From Protopterus annectens (lineage: Eukaryota; Chordata; Ceratodontiformes; Protopteridae): DNA of 64,000 nt. The stretch spans positions 182,225,096-182,289,095 of the forward strand of contig NC_056732.1 in NCBI RefSeq assembly GCF_019279795.1. The letters run 5' to 3'. Position numbers and translations under genes: made by a program. This document shows positions 1 through 11,164 of this stretch, in pieces; the stretch's first letter is position 1; the number at the start of each line of letters is the position of its first letter. The notes under the pieces were generated by a model. That model searched no databases. It saw nothing but the letters and a program-made list of their open reading frames with translations, and was not told the origin of the DNA.

Positions 1-184
1 AATAACATGTTTTGCATTAGCATGAATTATCTGAGGATATGAATTCTGAAACTGAAATGTGTGCCATTATTATCTGACTTTAGCCCCAATAATTTGTTAG
101 TGATTTGCCAGAAAACCACAATTTTATGAGAAACAGAGCAAAAATATGATGCAAAACTCTGGACATTCTGCGAAAATCTGGACA

Positions 185-725
185 GTTGAGAGGTATGCCT
201 GGGGTAAATTTTCTGTTTTCCATCCATAGAACTTAGTTGCACTTGGAAGTGGATGGGGATGAACTTTGTTTTATGTGGATGGTGAATCTCTTCCAAGTAC
301 CAGTATCCCCTGTGAAATATGCCTGTCCCTCCAAACCATTCTGTTCATCCTGCAGAGCAGCTTTACATCCCTAGACTATTTCTGATGCCATTTGGCTTGC
401 TGATGTGCAGTAAATCCATCAGTAATGGGTTAGAGGATGCCTTGGATACCAGACACAGGTCACCTCTTAGCAGTTTGTAGGATACCAAGTATAGTGACAG
501 GGCTTTGAGTTGATTCATGTAGGACATGTTGTTTAGACCTTGTATCCTTTTATTAAGGTATCTCTGTGGGCATTCCAGTTGCTGCATGAGTTTAGATTGA
601 TACATGCCAAAGGGGCATTATATTCAATGACTGGCCTCATAAGGGATGAGTAAAGGGGGGGAATGAAATCCCTTGTATATAAGCTGTGTAATATAGAAGG
701 ATTTTCTTACAGTAAAAGACATACT
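185..725 (-). mobile_element. Old CR1 LINE, 3' segment (split copy, part 1 of 3)
   Basis: Minus-strand remnant of the C-terminal part of a CR1 ORF2. Translation gives pieces matching the family signature seen in better copies here: TVRKSFYITQLI, then PLYSSL.RPVIEYNAP, LRGDLCL, and finally a tract like the ORF2 end (RKFTPGI) near 190-230. The frame is broken several times, so it is old. It is interrupted at about 725 by a younger plus-strand CR1, and the same copy resumes at about 2367 in the same protein register: DQHM on one side is followed by TVRKS on the other, as in the intact order DNHIATTVRKS. The open stretch of 80 codons at 363-605 is its longest readable piece. Identification rests on alignment by eye with the other CR1 copies in the window. 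Confidence 0.75.
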
Positions 726-2366
726 CTGGTAATCACGACCACACAGGTAGAAACCGCACTCTCCAAAGCTAAGAACACAGCATCCATGGGACCAGATGAC
801 ATCCCGGGCTGTGTACTACATGAACTACAAAATGAAATGGCACCTCACCTAAGTGTCATGTTTAATCATAGCCTCACCTCAGGCTTTGTGCCCACTGAGT
901 GGCGTACAGATACAGTTATCCCACTCCACATGGGGGGATCCACCTTGGATCCACTACCGTCCCATCAGTCAGACGAGCCTGATCTGCAAGGGCATGGAAC
1001 GCATTATCATCGAACCTATAAATAAAGACATTGGCAACCTTGAAACACTGGACCCCACCCAGTTTGGCTTTGTGAAGGGCCATTCTTGTCTCCTGAACCT
1101 GATTGACTTCTTCAAATCAGTCTCCAGAGCTGTGGACAAGGGTAAGGCGGTCCACACAGCCTATCTAGACCTCACCAAGGCCTTCGACACCATCCCCCAC
1201 TCTGGAATCATAGATAAACTTACTAAGCTGGGCATAAAGCCCTACATCACTCGATGGGTTGCCAACTGGATTACTGACAGAACCCAGACTGTAAAAGTAG
1301 CCGACTCCAAATCCAGCTTCAGACAAATGACAAGTGGAGTACCTCAGGGTTCAGTCCTGGGACCACTCTTGTTTGGCATCTACTTCACTGAAGTACAGGC
1401 CAACAGTAAAGGACTCTGGCTAACAAAGTTCGCAGATGACTGCAAACTGGGAGCCATTATTAAATCCCCAAATGATGTGGATATTCTACAAAAAGGCCTT
1501 ACAGAAACAGATGCCTGGTGCCAGAGCCATGGGCTCAAGTTTAATGCCAAGAAATGCATAGTTATCCCCTTTGGGAAAAAACACATACCCATGAATTACC
1601 ACATAGGTGGCAGTACACTAAACATTGACAGTTTGATGAGAGACTTAGGGACACTGGTGGACAGTGGTCTCACCTTCGATAACCACATCGCCACAACAGT
1701 CAGGAAATCCTTTTATGTGGCACACCTCATCACTAAGGACTTTTCATCAAGAAAAAAGGAGGTCATTGTCCCACTGTACTCATCCCTCATTAGACCCATT
1801 ATAGAGTATAATGCCCCATTTGGTATGTACCTCACAAGATATCTGCAACAGCTGGAAAGGCCGCAGAAATACCTCACTAAAAGAATCACAGGCCTAAAGC
1901 AAATGCCATACACTGACCGTCAAAAAAAACTCCAGCTATATTCTGTGGCATATTGTCTACTCAGATGCGATCTCTGCTTAACATACAAGGCCATGTCAAA
2001 CCCTGAGCTGTTGGACATTCTCCACTTAAAAAAATCCCAATCCCTTGGAGCCACACACTTCAGGGATCTAAACCTTGTCATCACAATGAACAAAACATGC
2101 TGGAGGGATAGGTTCCTGACCCACAGACTCCCCATACTCTGGAATAGACTGCCCATACATGTCAAGCAGAGTGCCTCCTTGGCCCTCTTCAAAAGGAACC
2201 TTGATGATTGGATGAGAGATAGAAAATTCACCCCGGGGATAATGTCAGTCACCCTGCTAGACAGGGGTCCAGGGAAGTAAATATTGTGGGAAGAAATATC
2301 CAGGGAATTGTTATGGCTAGGCTTGTATAGGCCCTAGGACCAATAGCCTAGTACCAACCTATGAAC
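726..2366 (+). mobile_element. CR1 LINE, 5'-truncated copy inserted in an older CR1
   Basis: Plus-strand CR1 retrotransposon that begins inside the reverse-transcriptase region of ORF2 and runs to the characteristic 3' end, a short run of the octamer AACCTATG. The 5' truncation is typical of incomplete target-primed reverse transcription. It sits inside an older minus-strand CR1; ACATA occurs at both edges (about 722-726 and 2367-2371), suggesting a short target-site duplication. The 3'UTR after the stop at 2280 is about 85 bases and holds the conserved GGCTAGGCTTGTATA tract shared by other copies in the window. Confidence 0.85.
745..2280 (+). pseudogene. CR1 ORF2 reverse transcriptase, partial with one frameshift
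   Basis: Encodes the RT half of CR1 ORF2. The first readable part (to about 940) has the finger region ALSKAKNTASMGPDDIPG and LTSGFVPTEWRTDTVIPLH; a frameshift near 940 then moves the frame to a long open stretch ending at 2280. RT motifs are visible in order: YLDLTKAFDTIPH, GVPQGSVLGPLLFGIYF, and the catalytic FADDCKLGAI at about 1425-1455. After the RT come the CR1 C-terminal signatures REVIVPLYSSLIRP, LLRCDLCLTYKAMS and WRDRF. The endonuclease half and all of ORF1 are missing through 5' truncation. About 475 codons stay open, so this copy is younger than the CR1 it interrupts. Confidence 0.85.
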
Positions 2367-2450
2367 CTATGAACATATGTTGATCAAAAGTTAGGTCACT
2401 GTCCACATAAGTTCCCAAATCCCAGACAAGTAGACCGGCTCTTAGTTAAG
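2367..2450 (-). mobile_element. Old CR1 LINE, middle segment (part 2 of 3)
   Basis: Short minus-strand piece of the split CR1. Translation gives DLGTYVDSDLTFDQHM, equivalent to RDLGTLVDSGLTFDNHI in other copies. It lies between the plus-strand CR1 ending at 2366 and the 3' end of the minus-strand CR1 that starts at about 2451. Register with the segments on both sides shows that both neighbours landed in one older copy. Confidence 0.65.
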
Positions 2451-2566
2451 TTCATAGGTTCATAGGTTCATAGGTTCATACTAGGCTATCTGCCCAAGGG
2501 CATTTACAAGCCTAGCCCATAGTTTTGTGGCTTACGCCACCCCTTTAGTATGGGGAACTATACCCA

Positions 2567-5350
2567 TTATTTTGCTGTGCCTCTGTCGAGCAGTGACACT
2601 GAGGTAATCCCTGGGGTATATCTGCGATCTCCCATCCATTGGTCAAGATTTCTCTTGAACAAGGCCAGCGAGGTGCTCTGCCTCACATATACCGGGATTT
2701 TGTTCCACAGCAAAGGGAGTCTTTGGGTGATGAATCTATCCCTCCAGCACGTCCTATTAATAGCCGTGTCGAGGTTTAAGTCTCCCGCCCTTGTGGCTCT
2801 GATGGATCTAGATTTTTTGAGGTGAAGCATATTCATCAAATCTGGGTTTGACATGGCCTTGTATGTTAGGCAAAGGTCACCTCTGAGCAAGTGGTAAGCG
2901 ACTGAATAGAGCTGGAGTTCTTTCAGTCGGGCAGCATAGGACAGATTTTTGAGACCCTTTATCCTTTTGGTGAGGAACTTTTGTGGCCTCTCTAGCTGCT
3001 GCAAGTGTTGGGTCAGATACATTCCGAATGGGGCATTGTACTCAATCATTGGTCTGATGAGTGATGAGTAGAGGGAGACAATGACCTCCCTTGATCTAGA
3101 TGAGAATCCCTTCATGATAAGGTGGGCAATGTAGAAGGTCTTCCTAACTACTTTAGCTACATGGGTGTCGAATGACAGACTACTATCAACCTGGGTCCCC
3201 AGGTCCCTGATAACTTCTTCTGTGCTCAGTGGATTGCCACCTATTTGGTAGCTAGGGGTAACCTTGTTTTTCCCGAAGGGTATGACTATGCATTTTTTGG
3301 CATTTAACTTTAGGCCATGGCTCTGGCACCAGTTATCCGTTTCTGTGAGACCCTTCTGAAGGATATCTGTGTCAGATGTGTTTTCTACTATGGCGCCCAG
3401 TTTGCAGTCATCTGCAAACTTTGTCAGCCATAACCCTCCTGTGTTTGCTTGTACTTGAAGTAGATGCCAAACAAGAGTGGGCCTAGGACTGAGCCCTGTG
3501 GGACACCACTTGTGACAGGCTTTGAGTCTGACATGGCGCCAGCAACTCTGACCCTGTGGGTTCTGTCACTCAGCCAGTTTGCAACCCATCTTGTGATGTA
3601 TGGGTTAATATTTAAGCTGATGAGTTTTTCAATGATACCCGAGTGGGGTATTGTATCGAAGGCCTTCGCCAGATCGAGGTAGGCTGTATGGACTGCCTTT
3701 CCCTCATCAATGGCTTTGGTGACTGTTTGGAAAAAGTCAACCAAGTTTAAAAGGCATGATCTGCCTTTGACAAAGCCAAACTGGGTTGGATCCAAAGTCT
3801 GCAAATTCCCTATGTCTTTATTTATGAGGTCCATTATGATCCTCTCCATGGCTTTGCAGATAAGGCTTGTCAACCTAATGGGCCGGTAATTTCCAGGGTC
3901 GGTGGAGGCACCGCCTTTGTGAAGTGGGACCACAGTTGCAGTGCGCCACTCCCTGGGTACGTATCCAGAGGTAAGGCTCTGATTAAACAGCTGTCCTAGC
4001 TGTGGGTTTAATTCCTCATTGAGTTCGTGGAGCACACAGCCGGGGACACCATCAGGTCCCATGGATGCTGTGTTTTTTGCTTTGGAGAGAGCAGTTCTCA
4101 CTTGGGCGTTGGAGATGTTTGGGGGGCTGCAATCATTTGGTATAGATATCTCTCGTTTTGGGGGAGGGGAGAAGTTTGCACTGAACCTGTCAGCCAGTAT
4201 GTTGGCAATGTCCGTAGGATCAGTAATCTTCACATCATTTTGAACTAGTTCTGAGCATATCTGGGAGTTTCCTCCCAGGTTTCTAACATAGCTAAAGAAG
4301 GCCTTATGATTGTCTTTTGAGTCTTTAGCTATTTTTCTCTCAAAATTTGCTTTGGATGATTTTATGAGAGCTCTTAGTTTTTACTTATAGTGATCAAGGG
4401 TGTCTTACCTTTTAAGGATTTTGCTCTATCTTGTAGTAGCTTCCTCCTTTTGTTGTAGAGTTTGTTTATGGCTGGGGTCCACCAGACTGGATGCTTGCCT
4501 TTGGTACAGAGAGTCTTTGTTTTGCTTGGGATTGCCTTATCCATGCAGTCCTGCAGGTGCTGGTAGAAGGCATTTGTAAGTGATTCAGCGGCATGTGTAC
4601 TGTTTTCCGCCGGCTCGGGGGCCTTAAAGGAGACCACACTAGTCTTTAGAAGTGTGAAGTCGGCTTTCGAGAAGTTCTTTACTGTGGTCTTTTTTATTTC
4701 AGGTGGGGTGGGATGAGGACCTCCAGCGAGATTAGTTTGTGATCTGATCTCACCAGTGAGGGGTATACTTCGGTGTTGAACATTGTGCTCCCATGTTCGT
4801 GATGATGAGGTCAAGTATGTTATCTCCTCTTGTGGGGATGGTAACTAGTTGTTCCATGGCATTTGAGTTTATGAATTCCAGGAACTTTTGGGCTAGGGTG
4901 TTTGGGCTTGAGTAGTGTTCCCAGTCTATATTAGGGTAGTTGAAGTCACCTAGTATGATGGTGTTTGGTGATACATTTATCCCCTCTAGTGTTTTCAGGA
5001 AGGCCATGTGAGGTTCCTGAGTTTGTGAGGGTGGCCTGTAACATGCTACAATTTGCAGAGCAGTCTTGCCTATGGTTAATTGCACCTGGATGGTCTCCGA
5101 TGCATCGTGCGTTGCAACCAGTCTTGAGGTGTGGGAGTCCTTGATGAATATGGATACACCCCTCCTTTCTTGGTATTGTCCGGATTTTGGGGCGGAACGC
5201 ATGATATGAGGTAAAACCTGATAGTGCTGGGGTGCTCTCAGGAGCCTTGAACCAGGTTTCTGTCACAGCACAGACATCGATGTTCTCCATACTGAGAAGG
5301 ACCTCGAGTGCGTGCATTTTGAGATTCAGACTTCTGGCATTGAGCAGCAT
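2567..5350 (-). pseudogene. CR1 ORF2: APE-type endonuclease plus reverse transcriptase
   Basis: Starts MLLNARSLNLKMHALE, the same start as the full-length copy at 37925. Endonuclease motifs: VTETWF with the catalytic Glu, ILGDFNYPNIDW, and PSLVRSDHKLIS carrying the Asp-His pair in one of the frames. The WWTPAINKLYNKRRKLL linker follows, then RT with TASMGPDGVPG, YLDLAKAFDTIPH, GVPQGSVLGPLLFGIYF and the catalytic FADDCKLGAI. The C-terminal part (2567-3115) is open over 182 codons and ends at LLDRGTAK. The frame changes about four times: near 5190, near 4800, at about 4375, and near 3430. It is therefore inactive but recent enough that every catalytic motif is still legible. ORF2 lies 70 bases downstream of ORF1. 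Confidence 0.85.
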
Positions 5351-5420
5351 TACCCTTAGTTTTTTCCTTTTTGTGTTCTAGGGTGGTAGGTTTAGAATTT
5401 GAGCCTTGCCTAAAAAGGCA

Positions 5421-6347
5421 CTATGGGGTGGCAAGAGCCTTTGCCAATATCCGGAATCCCAGGGTGACAGGTGCAAGCCGTCCCTTGAAGCAGCGTGGCT
5501 TGTCCAGCATGTCATCCCAGGCAGACAGACACTGGATCCCCTTTGAATGACACCAGTGTTTAAGCCAATTATTAAAGCTGATCATCTTATCTCTGTATTG
5601 TGGCATCATTCTTGGTGAAGGTAGGATACTGCTCAAGGTCAGGGTCATACCTGCCTGGGCTACATAATCAGAGAGCTCCTCGATGTCTCTTTTCATGTAG
5701 TCCAAGGAGGTACGTCTCAGGTCGTTTACACCAGTGTGGACAATGACTGAGTCGTATTTGTACCTGCTGTTGAGAGACCTGAGTGCTTGCGTTATGTGGC
5801 GGATTCTAGCGCTCGACAGGCAGCTTACTGTGACCTTCTCCTTACTCAGTCTGGTGAGCGGGACGTCAGTGTGTCTGACTATGGAGTCACCAATGACTAG
5901 TGTGTCTGGCATTTTGTTTGGCCTTAAGGGCTGTGACTGTTTGACACTCTGACTGTGAGGTCTATGTGTTGCAGGTGATGTGTTCTGAGGTGGTGGTTGT
6001 TTGGGTGTCTGCTTTGGTGGCCTCTGCTGTTTTGGTAGATTTTTGATCAGAGCCTCCGAGTATGTCTTTGTGTGTTTATGTGCATGATTTGAGGTTGTGA
6101 TAGTACTATGTGAGACTGGGTCTATAGTGTATGTGGTAACCTTCTCCTCCTGACTGGTCTTGCCAGTCCTATGTTGAGAGAGCTCAGCCTCCAGTTTGGC
6201 TGTATAGTTGCATCTCTCGCATGTATTTGTGTTTTGTGGGAGGAGAAGAGGGTTGTCTGTGTACATGAGGCAATTGTAACATTGCCTCAATATTCCCAGG
6301 TTCACCAGCTGAGCAGGAGAGGACACTAGCAACTGATCCCTCGACAT
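5421..6347 (-). pseudogene. CR1 ORF1: Cys-pair and SGNH-esterase protein
   Basis: ORF1 protein of about 305 residues. Near the N terminus lie the Cys pairs CYNC and CERC, a zinc-binding or PHD-like arrangement. A Pro/Lys/Gln-rich linker follows, then an SGNH/GDSL-type esterase domain: block I VIGDSIVRH with the nucleophile Ser, and a GVND block (VHTGVNDLRR). ORF1 proteins with an esterase are known for several CR1 lineages and are thought to act in RNP assembly or membrane association. I prefer the internal Met at 6347 as start because the copy at 36918 begins at the equivalent residue; an upstream in-frame Met lies at 6365. A frameshift near 5490 replaces the usual end (RDGLHLSPLGF) with other residues. 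Confidence 0.8.
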
Positions 6348-6365
6348 GCTAGAAGGAATAGACAA

Positions 6366-6897
6366 AAAAAAAACTTTAAAGAAGATTCCGGGGGACGTGG
6401 ATGACCGAGAAATGGGGGTTTGCCTTTTTGGGGTACTATCTATGACAAGAGCACCGTATCAAGGTAATAAGTACTGTAGGAGCAAGTGCTAGGCTTAACA
6501 GATAGAGAATAGTCTACTTGGAGTCAAGTAGAGATGATCTTTTTAGTTATAGTATACGCTGATTAGATCAGTAGTATAGTTCGAGGAAGGTAGCTTTAAG
6601 GGAAAATTTGAAGAGTGGAATTTAGGTAGCCCAAATAGTTTAAATCTGCTTAACCGGCGCTGCCCTAGTGTGCAACGGTATGCAACGGCTAAATCATGCT
6701 AAATCGCGCTAAATCGCGCTAAACCGCGCAAACGCGCGTTTAGCGGTTTTTATATCAGGGGGCTGAAAGAAGCTAGGAACTGGCCCAAAACGACCAATAA
6801 ACTACAAGTTGCTGGCTGAAACCTCACAAAACTGGACCAACAGGCAGCTCAATGCTTCCCACTCCCACTGGTAAGCAAGGGAACTTCCTCTGTTCCA
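6366..6897 (-). promoter_or_regulatory. CR1 5'UTR with GC-rich repeat and palindrome
   Basis: Untranslated leader of the near-full-length CR1, expected to hold the internal promoter. At 6690-6750 there are three to four tandem units like CTAAATCGCGC followed by a palindrome of the form AAACGCGCGTTT, an unusual CpG island in an AT-rich setting. The copy at 36311 has a mutated version of this block (about 36610-36660) in which many CpGs read as TG or CA. Function is inferred. Confidence 0.5.
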
Positions 6898-6898
6898 A

Positions 6899-7142
6899 AT
6901 TAGGTAAAGATTCAGTGCATGCTGTCAATGTGGTAGTTCCTTGGGGTAGGTGATTTCCCAAAGAATACAATAATGCATTTTTGGCATTTTGTTTCAGACT
7001 ATGATTTTGACACCAGTTATTTATTTGAAACAAACCTTCTCTAAGGATGGCTAAGTCATTTGGGTTTCAATGACTGCTTCTAGCTTGCAATCATCTGCAA
7101 ACTTTGTCAACCAAAGCTCTTTGGTATTGCCTGTATTCTCAA
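6899..7142 (-). mobile_element. Old CR1 LINE, 5'-most segment (part 3 of 3)
   Basis: Continuation of the split minus-strand CR1. Translation gives INNWCQNHSLKQNAK and LWLTKFADDCKLEAVIE, equivalent to TDAWCQSHGLKFNAK and LWLTKFADDCKLGAII. The readable frame is short and interrupted. It abuts a decayed plus-strand CR1 at about 7145, so the two are arranged head to head. Confidence 0.65.
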
Positions 7143-7145
7143 TGA

Positions 7146-9535
7146 CCTCCCTATTAGCAAATCCCTTCTTATTTGGGATGACTTTAACTACATTTCAATA
7201 AAATGGGACACCTATACTTCCAATGTAGGGCATAACCAAAAATTCCAAGACTTGATAAATAAAAATTCACTTGAACAGCTGGTAAATAAACCACCTAGAA
7301 GACATAGCATTCTTGATCTGATTCTTACAAATATGGCTACCTCTTGCACTACTCCACTGGTATCTCTTCCTTAGTGAAGCCTGACCATAAACTTGTGACC
7401 TTCTCCTTTAAATTCCCAAAATCTCATTCAGCAATCCTTACTGAATTTAAGGACTATATACATGCCAACCTCGAACTACTCTCTGATGAAATATCAAAAT
7501 CCATTTATGACTGCATCTCATGTAACTTTAATCTGATGTTAGTACAACAACACATTTCATTAAGGAATTCAACATGTTTAGAAAAATGCATAGTGCTGGC
7601 AGTTCTTACTAAAATTAAGCACCATTGGAAATTCTAAAACAAACCAGTCTGGTGGTCCACCACCGTAAAAAAAAACTATACAGTAGAAGAAAGAAACTCC
7701 TTTAGAAGATCCAACCCCCTTTTCTCAGGGATAATATCAAAAGCATTACAAAAACTATAGAACACCACTAAGTCCACCAAAGGAGCCCATTAACTTAGGC
7801 TGGCATCTGAAGTCAAGGATTACAAATCTTTCTTTAGCTATGTTAGAAAACTAAGAATAACTATTCATAATGTCAGCTTCTATTGCAAACCAGTAGACAC
7901 TATCAATATCCTTATCAATCTCAGCTTCACTCCTGATACTTCTGTTCAAAGCCCGAAGATATCTGAATCCCTGACTCTCCCATATATCTCTATATCTCAT
8001 TTACTAGAAAGCCACCCGGTGGTGTAAACCTTGACTCAAGATGATTGTCACTGTTGAAGTGACACCCCGACCCCATATGTAAAAATGGAAAAAAGAAGTT
8101 GAGGATGGATGGATGGATCATTTACTGAAAATGCTAACCAAGACCAAGTGTATTTCATTCATGGGACTTGACAATTAATTAATAGTGTTAAACATGCCCT
8201 TGGAGACACACTCCCTAAGCCCTTTAACTTAAATGTAACTACGTGTTTTTGTTCCTGATGCGCGATGCACGCAGCAATGATCCTTCTGCTTAAGGGTGGC
8301 AAAACCAGGGAAAGCATTGTAATTGGTCTTATAAACTGTAACATCAAGAAACTTGCTAGACTTGACCTCAGTAGTTAAGTTTTGTCTGGGAAACTTCTTT
8401 GAAAGGGTTAGGTAGGCTACAGCTGTTGTCCATGCAGTGCAAGTGGTGTTTCTTGACCTAGCCATGGTCTCAGAAACCATATCCCATGCTGCTATCATGC
8501 GGAAGCTAAATACTTTAAAAATCAATCCATATGTGATAAAGATGGAGAGTAAACTGTCTGACAGACTAAACCCACACAGTGCAAGTTGTAGGTGTCTCAT
8601 CAGAAAGAATGATAGTGATCAGAGATGTCAGTCAGGGTTTGATGTTGCGGCACCTTCTGTTTGGTATTTTGTTGTCAGATCTCCAAGCAGAGAGACAAGA
8701 CCTCTGGCTAGCAATGTTTACAAATAACTGCAAAATGTGGGTTGTTTGTTCAGTTACCCTGTGACACCCAAACCCTCCAGAATTACCTCACCTTACTAAA
8801 CTCTTTGAGTTCTAAAAATAAACTCAAACTAAATGTTAAAAAGTTTATTTAGTATCATCTCTTTAGTAGACAACCTATCATCTGATTACAGTATAAAGAC
8901 AACACATCACTGCACACACAAAAAATGCTTCAGGGATCTAGGTACATTGTTTAATAGCTCTCTCTCCTTTGACCATCGTGTGACAATGGTTACCAAGAAA
9001 CCATTTTATTTAGTGCAACTAATTGTCAAAGGAATGTCTTCAAGATCTAAACAGATAACCACTGTCTTATTCTCATTATTGATTAGGACAGTTATTGAGT
9101 ACATCACCCCCCTTTAGGTTTTATCTCACTAAACATATCAAACAATTAGAAAGACCTCATATGTTCCTAACCAAAATGATCACAGGCCTAAAGATCCTGA
9201 TCTACCAGAAGAAGCTACAAGCTCTATTTCTTTATTTAGTATCTTACAGATTTTCAGGGATGTCTGACTCACTTACTGCTCAATGTTCTTGAGCTCCTGT
9301 TAGTCGCAAGTGTAATACAGCCATCAATACTAGAACCAGGGACCTAAGTTTTCACCAACTGGTAAAACACAGTGGAGGAACATGTTTATAACTAAGTGCC
9401 TCCCAAATTTAGAATAAAACTCCCCTGCATGTTAAACAGCACAACTCACCATATTTCCTTAAAAATAAACTAGATGATTGGATAGATATCTACAAATTTA
9501 CTCTGGGACTGACTGATATTTTCTCCTGGAGAAAA
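7146..9535 (+). mobile_element. Decayed CR1 LINE (endonuclease to ORF2 end)
   Basis: Ancient plus-strand CR1 with many stops and indels. Endonuclease traces at 7165-7370 read WDDFNYISIKWDTYTSN, LEQLVNKPPRRHSILDLILTNMAT and STP-like residues. RT traces follow: a LLKGGKTRE tract near 8280, VVFLDLAMVSETISHAAIMRKL at about 8437-8510, and then CR1 C-terminal residues at 8930-9270 (FRDLGTLFNSSLSFDHRV, then SRSKQITTVLFSLLIRTVIEY and LERPHMFLTKMITGLK). The end reads KLDDWIDIYKFTLG near 9470-9510. A different repeat (7985-8128) lies inside it. No terminal octamer array is recognisable. Confidence 0.7.
7985..8128 (+). repeat. L2-type 3' tail repeat with GGAT units
   Basis: About 130 bases matching, in the opposite orientation, the repeat at 49318-49440. 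Shared tracts include GATGATTGTCACTG, AGTGACACCCCGACCCCAT and a tail of GGATGGATGGAT. The GGAT tail is typical of L2-like non-LTR 3' ends in fishes and other vertebrates; the family assignment is by general resemblance only. Confidence 0.5.
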
Positions 9536-9545
9536 GAGGTGTGGC

Positions 9546-11140
9546 CTGAGGGAGGGTACTGGCAAGGACTGAATGGTCGTAAGATTCAGTAGTTTTGGAA
9601 TATGTATGAATGTTTGAATTTTTAAATATATTTGGATGACAATGTTTGTGATGCACTTGCCTCTGATCAAAAGAATTCATACTGTAGATACTACGTTACA
9701 TGAATCCAGGGTAAAGGTGCATGTTTTTAAAAATAATAAAGCTAAAGTGACTGAGAGATACAATAAAACTGGCGATTCATACTGCACTTTAAGTTCAGAA
9801 GCACAGTTCATAAAATGTTAAATATGTACTGCAGAGTACAGATGACATTTTCAGTGATGTTTTGCAAAAATATTCTGGCTGCTTCTAGGTTTAAGTTGAC
9901 TGAAAGAAGAATATCAAATTAAGATTTTCCTTTAGTCAAAAACAATGATTCATACTTCAAGAGACAATCTAGTTGTCCTAAGAGATAAAACTGAAACATA
10001 ATTGAAGTGCAAGAAAGCTATAGGAATCATGCTTAAGCAAACAGAACTGGATTAATTGATAAATTGCGAGGTAAAAGGCATGAAACAAGACAAACTAAGG
10101 AATATGTATAGATCTGTATGACTTAATAAGATGGCTCAAAAGAGGTCATAATCCACTTTAGACAACTGGTATAGTAGTTGCATCAATTCCTAACACCAAG
10201 TTGTTTTTTAGTCCTTGATAGCTATTCCAAGTAGATCGCCAGTTTTATCAGGTAATACACTAATCTTACTGCTGATGTATTTCCTTTTCTTTGTATATAA
10301 ACTATTGTCATTGACTTGTATATGCATTCTGTGCATAGTATGAATATTACATTGCATCTTGTTTTTGGTCAAATCATCAAGAATACAGTAGTCATCAAGG
10401 CATAGTTCTCATTGTGTAAATATTGCACATATGAACTTATTCAGCTGTTACTAATTTACTGGTGAAATCTTGTTAATAAATCTTGTTTAACTGTGAATTT
10501 TATTCCTTGGTCTGGTCAGTTCAACCTCCAAGCCAGCAAATAAAAATAAATAGCAAACAAACCTCTCTTTTGTTAACCAAACGTTTGACAGAATAGTTGT
10601 CGTTTGTTCTTTTGCGTTCCTGCTAAAAAAGGAAAATGGCCTCTCTTTTATGTTTAGCCAAAAGTTTTTCAGGGTGCTTCTCAGCCCACCTGGCATTGAA
10701 TAAATTGACATCGATACTGACATCTTTATCGTGTTCATATTATAAAGACTTGACATTGTACATCATTAGTTAATGTTTTGGCATACATTTTTCTCTTCCA
10801 TTTCTCCAGTACAGTTTTCATAAAAGCTCTAAAGTGACAGACTGTAACATTGTTTTACAGAGGTACTAAAGTCTCCATTCTAGGCCCCTGTGCTCTAGTC
10901 TCTGTGCAAAAGATGTCCCTGCTTTTCTAAACCACTGTATGTTAATAAAACTGATTTACATCATTAACATTCTGCCCTTTACTTGTCTGTGCCACCTCAT
11001 TCCGTTAACAGTGCAGCTTTCTGTTAAGCAGGTTTGACAACTGGCTCCTCCTCCTCATTCAGAACTCTTACTGGCTGTTGCTTATAAGCCAGTGCTGCTC
11101 TTTGCTGTTCCACTACTGATGAGCATTCTAGTCCTGCAGG
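9546..11140. other. No recognisable gene; unique or very old DNA
   Basis: AT-rich sequence with only short chance reading frames. I recognise no domain, RNA gene or repeat family here. Confidence 0.5.
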
Positions 11141-11164
11141 TGCTGGTTGACGCATCAGATTAGT

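Larger units (their letters stand above)
2451..6897 (-). mobile_element. CR1 LINE, nearly full length
   Basis: Minus-strand CR1 of about 4.45 kb with all expected parts: 5'UTR (about 6366-6897), ORF1 with Cys-pair and esterase domains (5421-6347), ORF2 with endonuclease and RT (2567-5350), a short 3'UTR, and a terminal array of AACCTATG units (2451-2480, reading on the minus strand). The 5' edge is placed by similarity to the 5'UTR of the full-length copy at 36311. The flanks TTAGTTAAG (2442-2450) and TTAGGTAAAG (6899-6908) may be a decayed target duplication. It interrupts the older minus-strand CR1, which resumes at about 6899. Confidence 0.85.

Noticed and set aside
6690-6750. GC-rich palindrome considered as a tRNA or other RNA gene
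   Set aside because: No cloverleaf or A/B boxes; it lies inside the CR1 5'UTR and recurs in the other full-length copy.
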